Positions 22,871 through 34,537 of a DNA stretch of 64,000 bases are shown here, piece by piece; the first letter of the stretch is position 1; the number at the start of each line of letters is the position of its first letter. The stretch is from Cercozoa sp. M6MM (lineage: Eukaryota; Endomyxa: Ascetosporea). The position numbers were made by a program, and so were the translations under genes. The notes under the pieces were generated by a model. It did no database searches and was not told the DNA's origin. It was given only the letters and a program-made list of their open reading frames with translations. Location of the stretch: the NCBI GenBank assembly GCA_040357565.1, contig JBDODJ010000026.1, one strand, 5' to 3'.

Positions 22871-23354
22871 CTACAGACAGCAGGCATTTCCAAATACACA
22901 GACAACAAAAATAAGCAGGGAAATCACAACAACGCAGCCGAGAACACAAAAAAACACCCACCAGAAACCAACCGGAATCTTTGAGAAAAACTGAATAACC
23001 GAAATTACAACGGACGGCCAAAACTGCACCGATCAGCGCAGCAACGGCTCGAAGGGCTTAGATTCGGTCCGTACAACACGTCACGGGCTTCAAGCAGCAC
23101 AAAACGGGCACGGGTCCGAACAAATTGAAGCACCGTGCACGCCGTAAAAGTGCTTACGGTCCGCGCTACGCTTTAGAAAGCACTCAGCGATGTCGCCTAT
23201 GATGTTGAAGCGCGTCACAAGCACCAGCAGTTGTGAAAACTGGCAATAAAATTAATTCCCACATTGACATGAACAACCTGGCCCATTGAAGCTTAGCGCG
23301 TGCTAGACTGTGCGCACGAGTGTGTGCGGGCATTTTCAACACTGCACAGCTGCG
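22871..23354. promoter_or_regulatory. Divergent intergenic region
   Basis: Lies between the tentative start of the disordered protein (-) and the armadillo gene (+). It is A-rich near 22880-23010 and no exon is evident. It should contain both promoters. Confidence 0.4.
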
Positions 23355-25394
23355 ATGATTTGGCGATCACGTAGCGCCAAAGAGATTCCTGGCAAAGTCT
23401 GCCAGCTCGCACGCCAACTTGTGAGTTTTTTTGTCTGTCGAATGCGACCAGAATCCTTGGCATGCGCGTTTGTTTGTGGTACAGTCGGAAAAGCTGTGCG
23501 AAGAGTACCTCAGAAGCGATCGGAGTATGTCCTCGCTACCGCGCGTGTTGGCTGCTTTGAGAATGCAGAGTGAGCTCAATGACACGAGTCGACTCGAGCT
23601 GCTTAGAACCGTGCGACGTTGCACTTCGTATTCAAGGTAACACCCTGCTTTCTGACCTCCTTTTTGTACTTTATACTTTGCACAGTCCCTATCGAACCTC
23701 GGAATCCACAGCGTCGGTGTTGTGGCGACACGGTGTCGTTCCTGTCGCTATCGATCTGATGAAACAGAAGCAAGACGGACCGTCTGTTCTGTTGGTAGTC
23801 CAGTTGTTTTATTTGTGTTGTGTTGTGCCTTGGATTTGGCACATGGACTGCAGTTGGAAGCCACGTGGCTCCTGGGTAATCTCGTGTCGAGTCGCCAGTC
23901 AAGTGCGCGTGATGTGGTGCATGCCTTGCCTTGTCTATTGCGGCAACTGACGCACACGAGTGACCGACTCGTGCAGCAAACAGTGTGGGCACTGGCCAAC
24001 CTCGCTGCTGCCGACAGAAACGTGCACGAGCAGATCGTGCATACTGACATCTGGCCGGTGATGTGCCTCGTCATGCAGCGTGCTGCTGGGAGTGTGCGGC
24101 TGCTGCGTGATGCGTGCTGGTGCCTGCGCACCTTGAGCAAGAACTCACATCCATCTGATGCTCTTGTTTCACTCGTTCGAAATGTTGTTACTGAGGTACT
24201 TCACGAATCTAAATGCACACACTCGCATATAAAAATAATATCTGTTATGTATATAGGTATATGTATATGTATCTTGTATATCCTTGTATGTATAACTTGC
24301 ACAGGCAGACACCTGTGACGCGGCAGTAACCGACGCAGCCTGGACGCTCGTGAACGCCGACAGCGCCGATGAGACGGTTGAAGTAATCTCTGCCGCTCTG
24401 AGTCGGCCGCACGCGAGGTGCGACTGCGTGTCCTGGCCGTCACGCGAAGTGACAGTGCCGCTGCTGCAGCTGCTGCGACAACTGGTACAGGACGGCAAGA
24501 TCGAGTCGCGTCTGACCTCTGTTCTGAGTCTGCTACACTGTATCCTGCGAGGTGCCCTATCTCCCTTCTGTTGTTTCCATCCTTTTGTCTTCGTCCTCTT
24601 GTTACTCTGCCTGTTTAGACAAGAATATACCCGAGAACAGACGCGTATACCTTCGCAAGGAGGCCATCTGGCAGCTGTACACCATAGTCCGTATGCTGCC
24701 GTCCTCGGTGCGGCTGCTGTGTCAAGGCGAACACTCGTGTCTCTTGACAGTGCTGTCGTTGTTGTGCACTGCACCCGACACCGTGAGCAAGCACTGCTTC
24801 GACATTGTGCGACTCGTCCTGACGTCAGACATTGACTTCACCGAGGTACGTGCTCCTTGCGCACCTGATCTACCTGTTCTCTACCTTGTTGACTTAGGAC
24901 CTGTTACGACACCGAGATGCGTGTATTCGTGCGCTGTTGTGTTTGACCCGAAGGATTCACGGCACACACGTGGGCCAGTCGCAGACATCGCTGCATGCGA
25001 CACTCGCAGTGCTGCGCATGATCTGGCGGGTCGCTCGTGTGCCTCACCAGCACTCGCTGTCCTGCCGTTTTCAAGGCGAGTGCGAGTTCAACATTCCTGC
25101 TGTGCCTCCAGCCAATGCCGAGGACCTTGCCACACTGGCGAAACTTGCTGCCTTCCCTGGTCCACACCAAACGGTATCTTTCGCTCTATTGCCTTACCTG
25201 ATACGAGGGTAGCTGGTTTCTATATTTTGCATGTACAGGCCGCTCACACAACGCTGCAGGTGATGATTGAAGATCCCAGACGAGTAATTGCGGCATTAAA
25301 CGCGCAACAAACTAAATTGCGTGCGAGCAAAAGTGGCAGTGATTCCGACCGAGATTTTGACTCAGATGAGGGCTCTGAAGTCGAAGGTTGTTGA
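23355..25394 (+). CDS. Importin-alpha-like armadillo-repeat protein
   Basis: Starts MIWRSRSAKEIPGKV at 23355 and is spliced through about eight exons to TGA at 25392-25394. Armadillo motifs are visible: ASVLWRHGVVPVAIDLM, LEATWLLGNLVSS, QQTVWALANLAAADRNVHEQ, LLRDACWCLRTLSKN, DAAWTLVNADSADE and RKEAIWQLYTIVRMLP. The ATWLLGN and WALANLA cores are typical of importin alpha helix H3, which carries the Trp/Asn ladder that binds nuclear localisation signals. The N-terminal region has few basic residues compared with a true IBB domain, so it is either a divergent importin alpha or another ARM protein. The C-terminus is acidic and serine-rich (SGSDSDRDFDSDEGSEVEG). Likely role: nuclear import or scaffolding. 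Confidence 0.8.
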
Positions 25395-25573
25395 TTTTCG
25401 TTTCCATGTCGGGCCAAATTGCCACTTTTTACCATAATTTGCAGCTATTTCACAAAAATTACACTTTATCACAGCGACAGTCGAGTACGTCGCGTATACT
25501 GCGCGGTTTTGCTTTCTTCCGCTACTATCACCGTAACCTTGGCAACTGAGATTACATACGGCGCCGAGCCGCG

Positions 25574-25863
25574 ATGCGCAAACTGCTGGGCACAACAGTC
25601 CCGCTTCTCCGACGTCCTGCTTTTGTCTGCCATCGGTGCATGCTTCAAACCTCCAGAAAAGTACGGGCCTGTGGTACCCTCAGCATGGCAGTATTGTTTC
25701 TGTCGATTCAGTAAATGAGTTGTGAGCAGCTGCATGAGGCCGGCTTGCGCCCGTGGAAGACTGCCGTGGACTACCACGAAAAGGTTACTTAGAAACTTGA
25801 CATATGTCTCTCTGTCTCTAGGTTATTGTGACCTTGCTTGCCGTCCCCACTGTGCAGCCATAA
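25574..25863 (+). CDS. Possible small protein with mitochondrial-type presequence
   Basis: Exon 25574-25660 encodes a basic, Leu/Arg-rich start (MRKLLGTTVPLLRRPAFVC) like a mitochondrial targeting peptide. A GTACGG donor can join to an acceptor near 25726, encoding LHEAGLRPWKTAVDYHEK, then to 25822-25863 ending VTLLAVPTVQP. The total is about 60 residues. YHEKV recalls ISCU but the expected domain does not follow. The last exon overlaps the end of a candidate minus-strand gene. Confidence 0.35.
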
Positions 25864-26395
25864 AGACGACCGAGAAATGAAGTGGCACTAAGGTTGTTCT
25901 CTTTGTGTGCGTGTGTGCATGTGCCTACTTGTGTGTATGCCAGTATCACAATGCGATGGGCAGAATCCAGAGGACACGCGGCGTGTTCTGGAAGGCTGGC
26001 TTCCTCGTCGTCCGTGGCCTCGTCAACCGTACTTTTACTCGATGCCGTTATTCCGTATCGCAACACTGTGCTGTAAACTTACCGTCTGCGAGCCTTGCTT
26101 CAGCTCTGCTGGTTGGCTTGGGCCAGACCGTGCGCAAGCCACGCAAGCGCAGCGCAACAAGTGTCTCCTTGGTCGGCGTGGCCTTTGTCCTACAGGTGCC
26201 CTATGTTTATCTTCTGTTTCTCTCTATCACTTGGGAATGTTTGAGTTTCTACCACCTGACAATGACGGTGCAAATCGTGTCGTGTGACGTGTGCGTAGGC
26301 AGCGCTCACAAACGCCCCTGAGGCGCCCCGAGTAGTTTCGTTCCAGCGCCGTTTGCTTTCCTACTTGGACTGTAAAATACTGCACTAAGTAACTA
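25818..26395 (-). CDS. Candidate small uncharacterised gene
   Basis: Minus-strand exons chain with good donors: about 26373-26270 (QTALERNYSGRLRGVCERCL), 26195-26085 (TPTKETLVALRLRGLRTVWP) with a GTAAGT donor, 26073-25937 (ASSKSTVDEATDDEEASLPE then HRIVILAYTQ), and 25888-25818 ending at TAG. The start is not identified; it may lie upstream near 26640. Codon-like composition supports coding. No homology was recognised, and a plus-strand reading of part of the region is also open. Confidence 0.4.
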
Positions 26396-26406
26396 AAGAA
26401 ACTTAA

Positions 26407-26856
26407 GGATGTATGTGGGTTCCCCGACTGCCGACACTCAAACGATTCTGCAGAAGCCCGTTCCCGTCGTCGATGACGATGTTCGTGACGGGAGGCGGAC
26501 GACAAGAGCGACGGGAAGGCGGATGACACAAGCGGCGATGAGGAGGTGGAGGTCCAGAAGTTTGATGATTTTGATATCCGAGCGACGATACCGGCAAAAT
26601 TACTGGCAATTTGGCCCCACCCATGTCGTATACATCCGGCACTAGGCTTTAATGTAATGCAGCCTGAACTCGCGCCGCTGCTGGCACGTTTCTCTCGACG
26701 AGATGCCGCATTGAATCGTCAAGGTCGCGCTACCATTTATATCGGATGTCAAAAAATCGGGAAAAGCATAACAGGGAAATCAAATGTTCAGCTACAGCCC
26801 AGTCTGTTCTACTTTGAGACTGGTCAGCGATCTTCGACTTCAGTGCCTGTTTGAGG
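26407..26856. other. Unresolved stretch with open frames on both strands
   Basis: On the plus strand, a frame opening with MYVGSPTADTQTIL runs into an acidic frame (DDTSGDEEVEVQKFDDFD) only through a one-base shift near 26493. On the minus strand a Pro/His/Arg-rich frame is open across the same bases. No choice could be made. Confidence 0.3.
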
Positions 26857-27645
26857 AATACCGACACTGGGTGAATAGAAGAACGACAGAAGAACAGTGC
26901 AACGAACATGGCAAAATTCGGCGACGCCTTGTTCGAAGGTGCGAATAGAGTCGACACTGAACTCGATACGCGCAACGGGTCTTGACTCGAGCGAGATCAC
27001 CAGTGAACCCAGAGCTTGCGTATGATCGTTGCTATGGTGTTTGAGTTCGCTTTCGCGTTTGTCTAGCTCCATCTCGCGGCGTACCCGCTCTTCCATGACG
27101 GCATCGTTCGTGGCATGAGCCAAAGGCATGTGCATGGCTCGCTGCATTGACCGCTGTCGAGACTGCTGCGTTATTGCGGCATTTGAATGCGAAGGTCTGT
27201 GAGTATGACCCTCTTCGTTGGCTGTGGGCAAGTAATGCAATTTTGACAAGTGTCGTCTGTGCGCGGTTTCAGGTGCGAATTGTTGCATGCCGAGCGAAGC
27301 CAGTCCAACGCCTCCGAGTCGACCGCTTCCGGACCGGCCTCTTCGTGCTTGAACTTGCAATTCGAGTTGTTGTCGATAACTGAAACATTCGTACGCATTT
27401 TAAACATGTTTGGTTCGAATTGAATACACCTGGTACACACGCAAAACTACTCATTCATCTGTCGACGCCGGCGCTCGCGGGTCGGAGGTCGTTCTCCTGT
27501 GTTCTACTTGCCATACAGAAATACCTGCGATGACTTGAAAGGCTTCGTTGTCTGAGCAAGTCAATGAAAATACCCATGGGAACATTTGGTATGTGTCAGG
27601 TTGTCGGCTGCAATTTTTAGTTCTGTGCAACTTAAAACAAGGCAC
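26824..27645 (-). CDS. Candidate uncharacterised coiled-coil gene
   Basis: The main exon (about 27170-26850) encodes a basic helical stretch (QSRQRSMQRAMHMPLAH) then a charged helix with EERVRREMELDKRESELKHH and a following ordered segment (LGSLVISLESRPVARIEF). An upstream exon (about 27385-27270) gives HEEAGPEAVDSEALDWLRSA or an alternative Arg/Gly-rich frame, and another lies near 27555-27454. The start is unknown. No family was recognised. Confidence 0.4.
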
Positions 27646-28159
27646 GTAGACGGATTGTCTAGCGACACATAACAGACACGGACTACGGCATCAATCACCT
27701 TTCAAGAGCGTAGTAAAATTTTGTAAGAGGCTTGATCTCCCTTGTGGTTCTCCGCCTGCAGGTGAGGGTGCGCCCTCAAATCCTCGCAAGGCCTAACACC
27801 AGTGCGCGCGCAGACAGCTTCCAAACCTTATTGTGCGGTCGCACCGAGCCGGTCTGGAATGAAAAACGCTGTTACAAACCGGAAATACCAACGGACCATT
27901 TTTGAGAGATTTTAAAAATCGTCTTTGGGATCAAAGCGCACACTGGCTCACTTTGAGTCGGTGGAAACTTCGTCGCTTTGGAAAGCACAAGCAACAGTTC
28001 TCTGCTACTGCTTTTCCTTTCACACTGGTAGACTATCACACGCACCCTGTTGCGTGCACTCGCGTGTGTTGCAATTGCGAAAATTGCGGGTCACTGCAGA
28101 TTTATGACGTTGTTGTCGGGATGTTGTGCACTTTCATTGCACGTGTGTTTGGTGTAGAA
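27646..28159. other. Intergenic, no gene seen
   Basis: Upstream region of the peroxiredoxin gene. Frames open here are not joined by splice sites into anything recognisable. Confidence 0.45.
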
Positions 28160-29195
28160 ATGTCGGTTCTCGCTCGTCGCATCGCTCGCTCGGCCTCGCA
28201 GGTCATGCGCCAGTCGCGCTTGTTGGCGAAGGCGGCCAAGCCCGAGATGGACTACGTAATATTGGCACTTGTGGGGTGTTGTCTGTTTTCACTGCTGTTG
28301 TCTTTGCAGGAGGAGTTCGAGCCGCAGTTTGAGGAGATGCGCCCTGCGGTAACTTTGAATAATTCATATCTGCGTGTCCAGTTAACATGTGTTGTCTTTC
28401 TCTCCGCAGCAAAGCGACGATGTCGTTGTCGAGGTCGACGAGGTGTCGTCGGACTTCACTGCGCAGGCCGTCGTGAACGGCGAGATCGAGCCGCTGTCGC
28501 TCAGCAACTTTGAGGGCAAGTGGGTCGTGCTGTTCTTCTACCCGCTCGACTTCACGTTCGTTTGCCCGACCGAGATCCTTGAGTTCTCCGCGAAGGCCAA
28601 CGAGTTCGAGGAGGTCAACGCTCAGGTGCTCGGCATCTCGGTCGACTCGGTGTACTCGCACCTCGCCTGGCAGAAGACGGTACATCTGCACGTGCGTATT
28701 CTTGCTGCCTGTCCGTGTGTTAATTATGTGTACTGAACACAGGACAAGTCGGAGGGCGGCCTTGGCGGCTACCTCAACTTCCCGCTGCTCAGTGATTTGG
28801 ATCGCTCGATCTCGGAGAGCTTTGGTGCCCTCCGCGAGGAAGGCTTCACCAACCGCACCACGGTCATCATCGATCCGGGTATTCTATTTGCCTTCTTCTG
28901 CGTATGCACAAAGCACCCGTGTGCTGCGCAACAGAGGGCGTCGTGAAGCACCTGTCGACCAACGCGCCGGAGGTTGGCCGCAACGTCGATGAGGTCCTCC
29001 GTCTCGTCAAGGCCTACCAGGTACACTCTCCCGTGTGACCACGGTGCTTTCCACCCGCCCCTTTCCTGATACTGAGAATGAATCTAGCACGCTGCTGAGC
29101 ACGGCGAGGTGTGCCCGGCTGGCTGGAAGGACTCTGGCGACAAGACCATCGTGCCGAACCCGGAGGATGCCAAGGAGTACTTCTCGACCATGTAA
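28160..29195 (+). CDS. 2-Cys peroxiredoxin, probably mitochondrial
   Basis: Starts [19 protein letters not shown], an Arg/Ser-rich presequence typical of mitochondrial import, then is spliced through short exons into a typical AhpC/TSA domain. The peroxidatic cysteine sits in [14 protein letters not shown], the resolving cysteine in [14 protein letters not shown], and the conserved arginine region in [34 protein letters not shown] and a C-terminal KEYFSTM (YF motif) mark the eukaryotic, over-oxidation-sensitive type, although the GGLG motif appears as GGLGG near WQKTDKSEG. It reduces hydrogen peroxide using thioredoxin. Stop TAA is at 29193-29195. The gene converges with the kinesin gene, 181 bases away. 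Confidence 0.95.
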
Positions 29196-29376
29196 TCGGC
29201 CGACTTGAGCTACCCACTGCAGTACCTAGTACTACCGCACGATAACAAAAGCTAAGTAACAACGACGGCCCATCAGCGGCTGGCCGGGACTGGACGGATC
29301 GGGATGCAATTGCGGAGACATGACACTTGACACTTCGCTTGACTTTACTGTACAGTCGAGTTATGTAGGGGCAGAT

Positions 29377-32300
29377 TCAATCGAATGCGCCACGCCTCCG
29401 TGTGGACGACGAGCGCGACATTGTCGAAGTGCGCGACACTGTTTTTGTCGTGCGCGTCGGTGTCTACGCACACAGAGGACACGCTTGATGCACATGAGTT
29501 GGATATGAGCATCACAACAGCCTACCCTCGACGTTGTTGGACGACGTCTGGTACTGCCAGTGCTTGTGCTGCTGGTGCTACTAGTGCTCGAAGTGCCTGA
29601 CGGCAGAGTTCGCATCAGAAAGCAAACACAGGAGGAGGAAACAGAAAGTACCAGGCGCAGTTCTGGTGCGACCGCGCGACGGTGATGACGCAGAGGTCGT
29701 GGCAGTAGACCGCGGGGTGAGCGCTGTCAGCCGCGTGCGACCTCGCAGCGAACGGTTCGTGCTTCGACCACTGCTGGCACTGCACGCACAAGGAACAAAA
29801 ACAACGTTAACAACCGAAAGCAACGCAACTCAAACTCAAAGCCACCGAGTCGAGCTGCCCGTGTCACCACTGTCGCTGCTGGCACCCGTCAGCGATAATT
29901 GCTTCTGCAATTGCTCTCGCTGTCTCTTTTCCTCACGCAATGCTTGTTCCAGCTTGGTCTGTGCCACAACAACAACCATAACTGTACAGCAGCTCACAGA
30001 AACATCACTTGAGTCAAAACACACAATCTGGGCAGACAGGTCACGGCGCACTTCTTCGCGCTCCTTTCGCGCCTACAAACAAGAATCAGCAACCAGTTTT
30101 ATGGAAGCTAGTGCATAGGCAGGCAGCGTACACTATCAAGTTCAGCAGAAAGCCGTTTGAACTGGTCGTCTTTCGCCTTTACATCTTCCTGCACACCCGC
30201 GCGTATGCTTGATACCTCAACCAATAGGAGTGTATTGTTTGAACGAATAAACCTGAGCAGCCGAGATACGAGCGCTTGATGACTCCAATTGCGATTGCAC
30301 ACGTGCTTGAACTCTCTTGGTTTCGTTGGCGGCATCTTGAGCGAGTTTTTGCTGCAGTTTGACCTCTTGGGCCGCGCGTTGCAGCTTGCCCTGCAGCGAG
30401 TCCCTGTCGCGTGTGACTGTTTTGAGCTGCTGTCGCAGCGATGCCACAGCAGCTGCGGCATCACGAGCGGCACGAGCACCCTAAATAAAACAGTAAAGTG
30501 CAAAAACAAAACCAAAGAACGCAAAAAATACCTTGCCAAGTTGAATGGCCTGACAACGCTGTCCAAACAGCAAAGTCGCTTGCGATTCGCGCGAGTTCGA
30601 TCGACTTGGCGACAGCGTCACAAAAAACAGGGTGCGAGCACCCTTAGCAAAGTGGAAACAGGTACAAAAGGACGCAGGCAAGAGGACAAAAGCTAAGATA
30701 CCGGTGACAAGCAGTCCCTCAGCAAGTAGGTCAGTTTTGAGTTTCTGTATGGTACGTGCGCCGTGTTCTGACCACCCGATGCCTGGGAAGATAACAGGGC
30801 ATGAATATATGAGTAGGAGGTAACAAGGAAAGGGTGTATGGGTAGGAGACAACAAAGGACATCTATTGGTACCTCCTTGAGACGCAGAACGACGTCGCTG
30901 AGAGCCGAAAGCGACTTGTTGATGTGGCTACAAACAATAGGTTACTAACTCATAACAAAACAACACAAGCGAAAGCAAAGCAAGCAAGCGGTGTCTAACT
31001 AACCCAGTTTCTCGCTTCTGTGCGCCCTGAGTGCCGGACTTCTTGGCATTCTCTGAGCCTGCGAGATCGCAGAAGGCGAGCCGTCCGTAGCTGCGTTCAA
31101 ATAGTGCAGTACATACGACAACACGTCCATCTGCACCAACTGAGAGTCCAAAATTACAGTGTGGCCGCAGTGTCATCCGTGGTGTCACGGGACTCCACCA
31201 GCACCGACAGGATCCTACACCCCGGGGGGGGGGGGTAAGGGTAAAATAAGAGTGCAACATGCGATTTTACATGTGCGAGCGCGATGAGTGCGCATTGAGA
31301 TCGGTACAGGCTGCATGTGACACAACGTTGTGTGTGTACACGGGGATAAGAAAGAGATAGGCTACCAACAGCACGTGCGTTGGTGCCTCGCTCAAGCGCA
31401 TCCAGAACCTCCTTGGCCGTGGAGACTTCGAGACACACGGCGTCCGGTGCCACGACCCGACCTGCACCGTCATTCCAATTGTTACCACGCACGTCTTTTC
31501 TCAGGGGACACGTGCGCAGCGCTACCTTTCTCTTCAGTGAGACTGAGTGCTTCCGTTGGATCATCGCCCAGCAGGTCGCGCACTTGCTCGTTGTACACCT
31601 CGAGCAGGGTCACCTTTACCTGCGCACGTGCACTGCATAGCCTATTCCGCTTTACCTCCAGTCACAAGGTACCGAGGACTGAAGGTGCGGCTGACGCGCT
31701 AGCGCTTCAAAAAGGTGCACGAGCGCACGTTGCGTCACTCCCGGATCCTCCGGTGTGCCCAGCATCGTGTCTACAGACTTGTTGAGTTCAGGGAGCACAC
31801 ATGTAAATATTAATTAAGGAGGCGCTGGGTACAGGTTTTGCCCGTGCCGGTCTGTCCGTAGGCTGCGCAGCAGATGCGACCGCCACGTAGTGCCGTGTCC
31901 ACCAGAGGCTGCGGAAAGGGGCAAAAGGTAAGAGGGGTGGGTGGGGGAAGGGAGAAGTAAAGAGCTACCTCCACTTCACGGTACACGTGTCGCTGCGTCG
32001 CTTCGGGGCCAAAGCACCGCGCGAACGAACTGTACAAACAGACATCCATTTTGTACCGTCCATTTTGTACCGTCCATTTCTAAAAAAAGGGTACAAGTCC
32101 TGATGCATGCCGCCTTGCTCCTCCGGCAGCATGCGAATCGTGTCCTGTTCCGGAATGGCGACGGACACCTCCGCGTTGGCGTCTGGCAAGACAGACATGT
32201 CGGGAGTTAGGGGCCAAGAGGGGTAAAATACCGATTTCGTACTGCACGAGTCCACGCACACGACAAAACACACGGACTGCACCCTTGGCATCCTGTTTAA

Positions 32301-34308
32301 CCAGTCCATTTTGTACGGTTCACTTGTACAACCCACTCGTCCAACCCACTTGTACAGTCCATTTTGTGAACCCTTCACCGTACCTGCCACTGGTCCTGAT
32401 ACTTGCGTCGCAGCTTGCGCTCATGCTTGAGCTGCGCGCGCAGCACGGTCACGTCGTCCTCGGCATCCTCCATGCTGAAGTCGAGGTCGTCGCCGCCTGC
32501 ATACACACACACACACATACAGAGGGTACACACGTGAACAAAGTGACCATATAGTGACCACACAGTGACCACACACAAGCCGAAACAAACCTCCATGCAG
32601 ACGCAGTTCGTGCACCTCCTCGCGCAACTCGTCCAGCACGCGCACCTGGTTCTTCAGACGCTCCTCCAGTACCTCGCTGCTCGCACATAACAATGAATCA
32701 ACAAAATGCCCCAGGAGTAACGCCACAAGAGAGACGCCCCAGGAGAAACGTCAAGGCGAGAAACTACCGCTGCTGCTGAAATTCTTGTGTTTCCTGTCGT
32801 AGCTGTGCAACGACGGCCTCGGACTCGTGCAGCTTCTGCTCGGTCTCATGCAGCGCCAGGCGCGCCTGCTGTAGCTCGTCGCGCTGTCGGTGCGTGTCGC
32901 TGTCCAACGTGTCGCGCATACGGTCGGCTAGTTCCTAAAGGGCGGCACAAAATACCAACAGGTGACAGAAACCTGAGATAAAAAGGTGATACAGCTTGCT
33001 TTTTGAGTCGCTCGATCTCTTGCTTGGTGTGCTCAAGCTCTGCCTGAGCCGAGCGGAGCGCATCGTCTGCTGCGCGCGCACGTGTCTGCAACTCGTGATT
33101 CTCGTCTCGTTGCGTCTGCAGTGCGGCTTCCGTTTCCTTCAGTGCACCTACAGTTCAGTTTCATCATCCACATGCTTTTCTTGAGAAGAAAAATAGATTG
33201 AGTACTCTCCAACTGGTCAGTTTTAATTGAAGCAACGCCCAACTCGGCACTGGCATCCTTGTCTTTCTCTACTCAGTCCGATTGGTCAGTTTGGGCAGTT
33301 GAATTCTTTAATATTTCCAATTTGTACCCTTCAACTCGGTTAACTGTTTCTGCAGCTCATCTCGGCTCTTCTTAAGTTTATCGCACTCAAGCGCCTGGAG
33401 CACACAAGGCAGTACACAATACAAGTACGGTTGGAGCTGATTTCTACCAGTTCTTCCTGCGCTGCGAGCTCTTCGTCCTGCGCCCAAAGAAGAATAAGCG
33501 CATATCTGCATGGATGGCAGAAAATACCAGTGCAAGCTGCAACTCGGCGATTGCAGCTTCGTGCTCGGCGGAATTAGAGTTACTTTCTGCATTTTGTTCG
33601 GCCTGAACTCACTTAAATCATTTTGAAGTTTGTTCGGAGAAAACTGAAAGCGAAAAGCACCTCCTCAAGCTGAGCTTTGACTTGTTCGAGCTCTTCCTCT
33701 TTCGTGCACAACTCGGCATCGATCTCGGCGAGCACCTTTTGGATGCAACACTGTTTTAAACGAGAAAACAAAAGCTCTGTTATACCTGTTCGTCCTCAGC
33801 GACTTGGGCTTCGAGTTCGCTGACGCGTTCGCGTAGTGTGCTCAACTCAGCCTTCTGCTCAAGTTTAGAAGGATTACTTATATGCACAATTTCAGAACAC
33901 AATGGTAGGACCGTCTGTGAGTGAACAGTAGGGTCAATGGCCGTTACAGTCGTTGAACTTGCTGCGACAGGGGCTGTTGGGAGCAGCGAGGGTACACTCT
34001 GGCTACCTTAGGATGAAACTCGTACCTCCACTTTCGAGGTCAGTTTCAAGCAGCGCAAGGTTTTCGAGACACTCATCCTGTTAACACAGCAAATATCACA
34101 GGTTTAAAATCATTTTAAGCAAAATAACCGCACCAGTTCTCGCTGCAACTCGTCGCGTTCGCTCGTGAGTTCTCGAGTCTGAAACATCGGGGCATAAATG
34201 ACAGGTCACACAAGATCAAAACAAGGCAAAACAATAATGTGCAAGCACGGATACCTGTGCCTCCAGTTGTTCAATGCGCGTCTCCAGAAACGCCGTGTCA
34301 CTCGCCAT
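29377..34308 (-). CDS. Kinesin with central motor domain, kinesin-14-like
   Basis: Start MASDTAFLETRIEQLEAQ at 34308 opens a long coiled coil spread over many short exons to about 32400. The motor begins with KGAVRVFCRVRGLVQYEIG, where kinesin-14 has KGNIRVFCRVRP. It then shows FGPEATQRHVYREVE, the P-loop AAYGQTGTGKT, LLEVYNEQVRDLLGD, switch I LNAHSSRSHM, switch II LAFCDLAGSENA, HINKSLSALSDVV, HVPYRNSKLTYLL and LSPSRSNSRESQATLLFGQR. After the motor another coiled coil (SLRQQLKTVTRDRDSLQGKL onward) leads to a Ser/Thr/Arg-rich tail ending STRRRGAFD at 29377. The neck-like sequence before the motor suggests a minus-end-directed kinesin-14. Placing the motor in the middle, with a long C-terminal coil, is less usual and resembles some plant kinesin-14s. 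Confidence 0.92.
32040..32370. repeat. 'CCATTTTGTACCGT' motif cluster in kinesin introns
   Basis: Near 32047-32078 the unit 'ccattttgtaccgt' is tandemly repeated, and variants ('tccattttgtacggttcac', 'cacttgtacagtccatttt') recur near 32305-32365 in the next intron upstream. Related sequence occurs in ETFB and HECT introns. Confidence 0.6.
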
Positions 34309-34537
34309 CCCCTCTGGCTCTATGACGCGCAGATCACACGCTCCTTTTTCACTCTTCAATAATATTCTCTCGCGTGCTCTCGTCCCGTCCTCGCGGTAAT
34401 CAGATCGTCTTAGCAGATGATATAGTATTACCACACGTCTCTGAACTATATGACAACTCTGCTACTGCACGACGAGCTGGCTTTGAACTTTTAAAGCAGT
34501 GGTTAGTTGACTTCGAGAAAGATCGATCAAGCAGAAG
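34309..34537. promoter_or_regulatory. Divergent promoter region
   Basis: 229 bases separate the kinesin ATG (-) from the ATG of the secreted orphan (+). No element is specifically recognised. Confidence 0.35.

Noticed and set aside
25574..25863. ISCU-type iron-sulphur scaffold, suggested by the YHEKV motif after a presequence
   Set aside because: The conserved NifU-N domain does not follow; the frame ends about 13 residues later.
28160..29195. Chloroplast 2-Cys peroxiredoxin
   Set aside because: The presequence is short and Arg-rich, more mitochondrial in character, and nothing else in the window points to a plastid.
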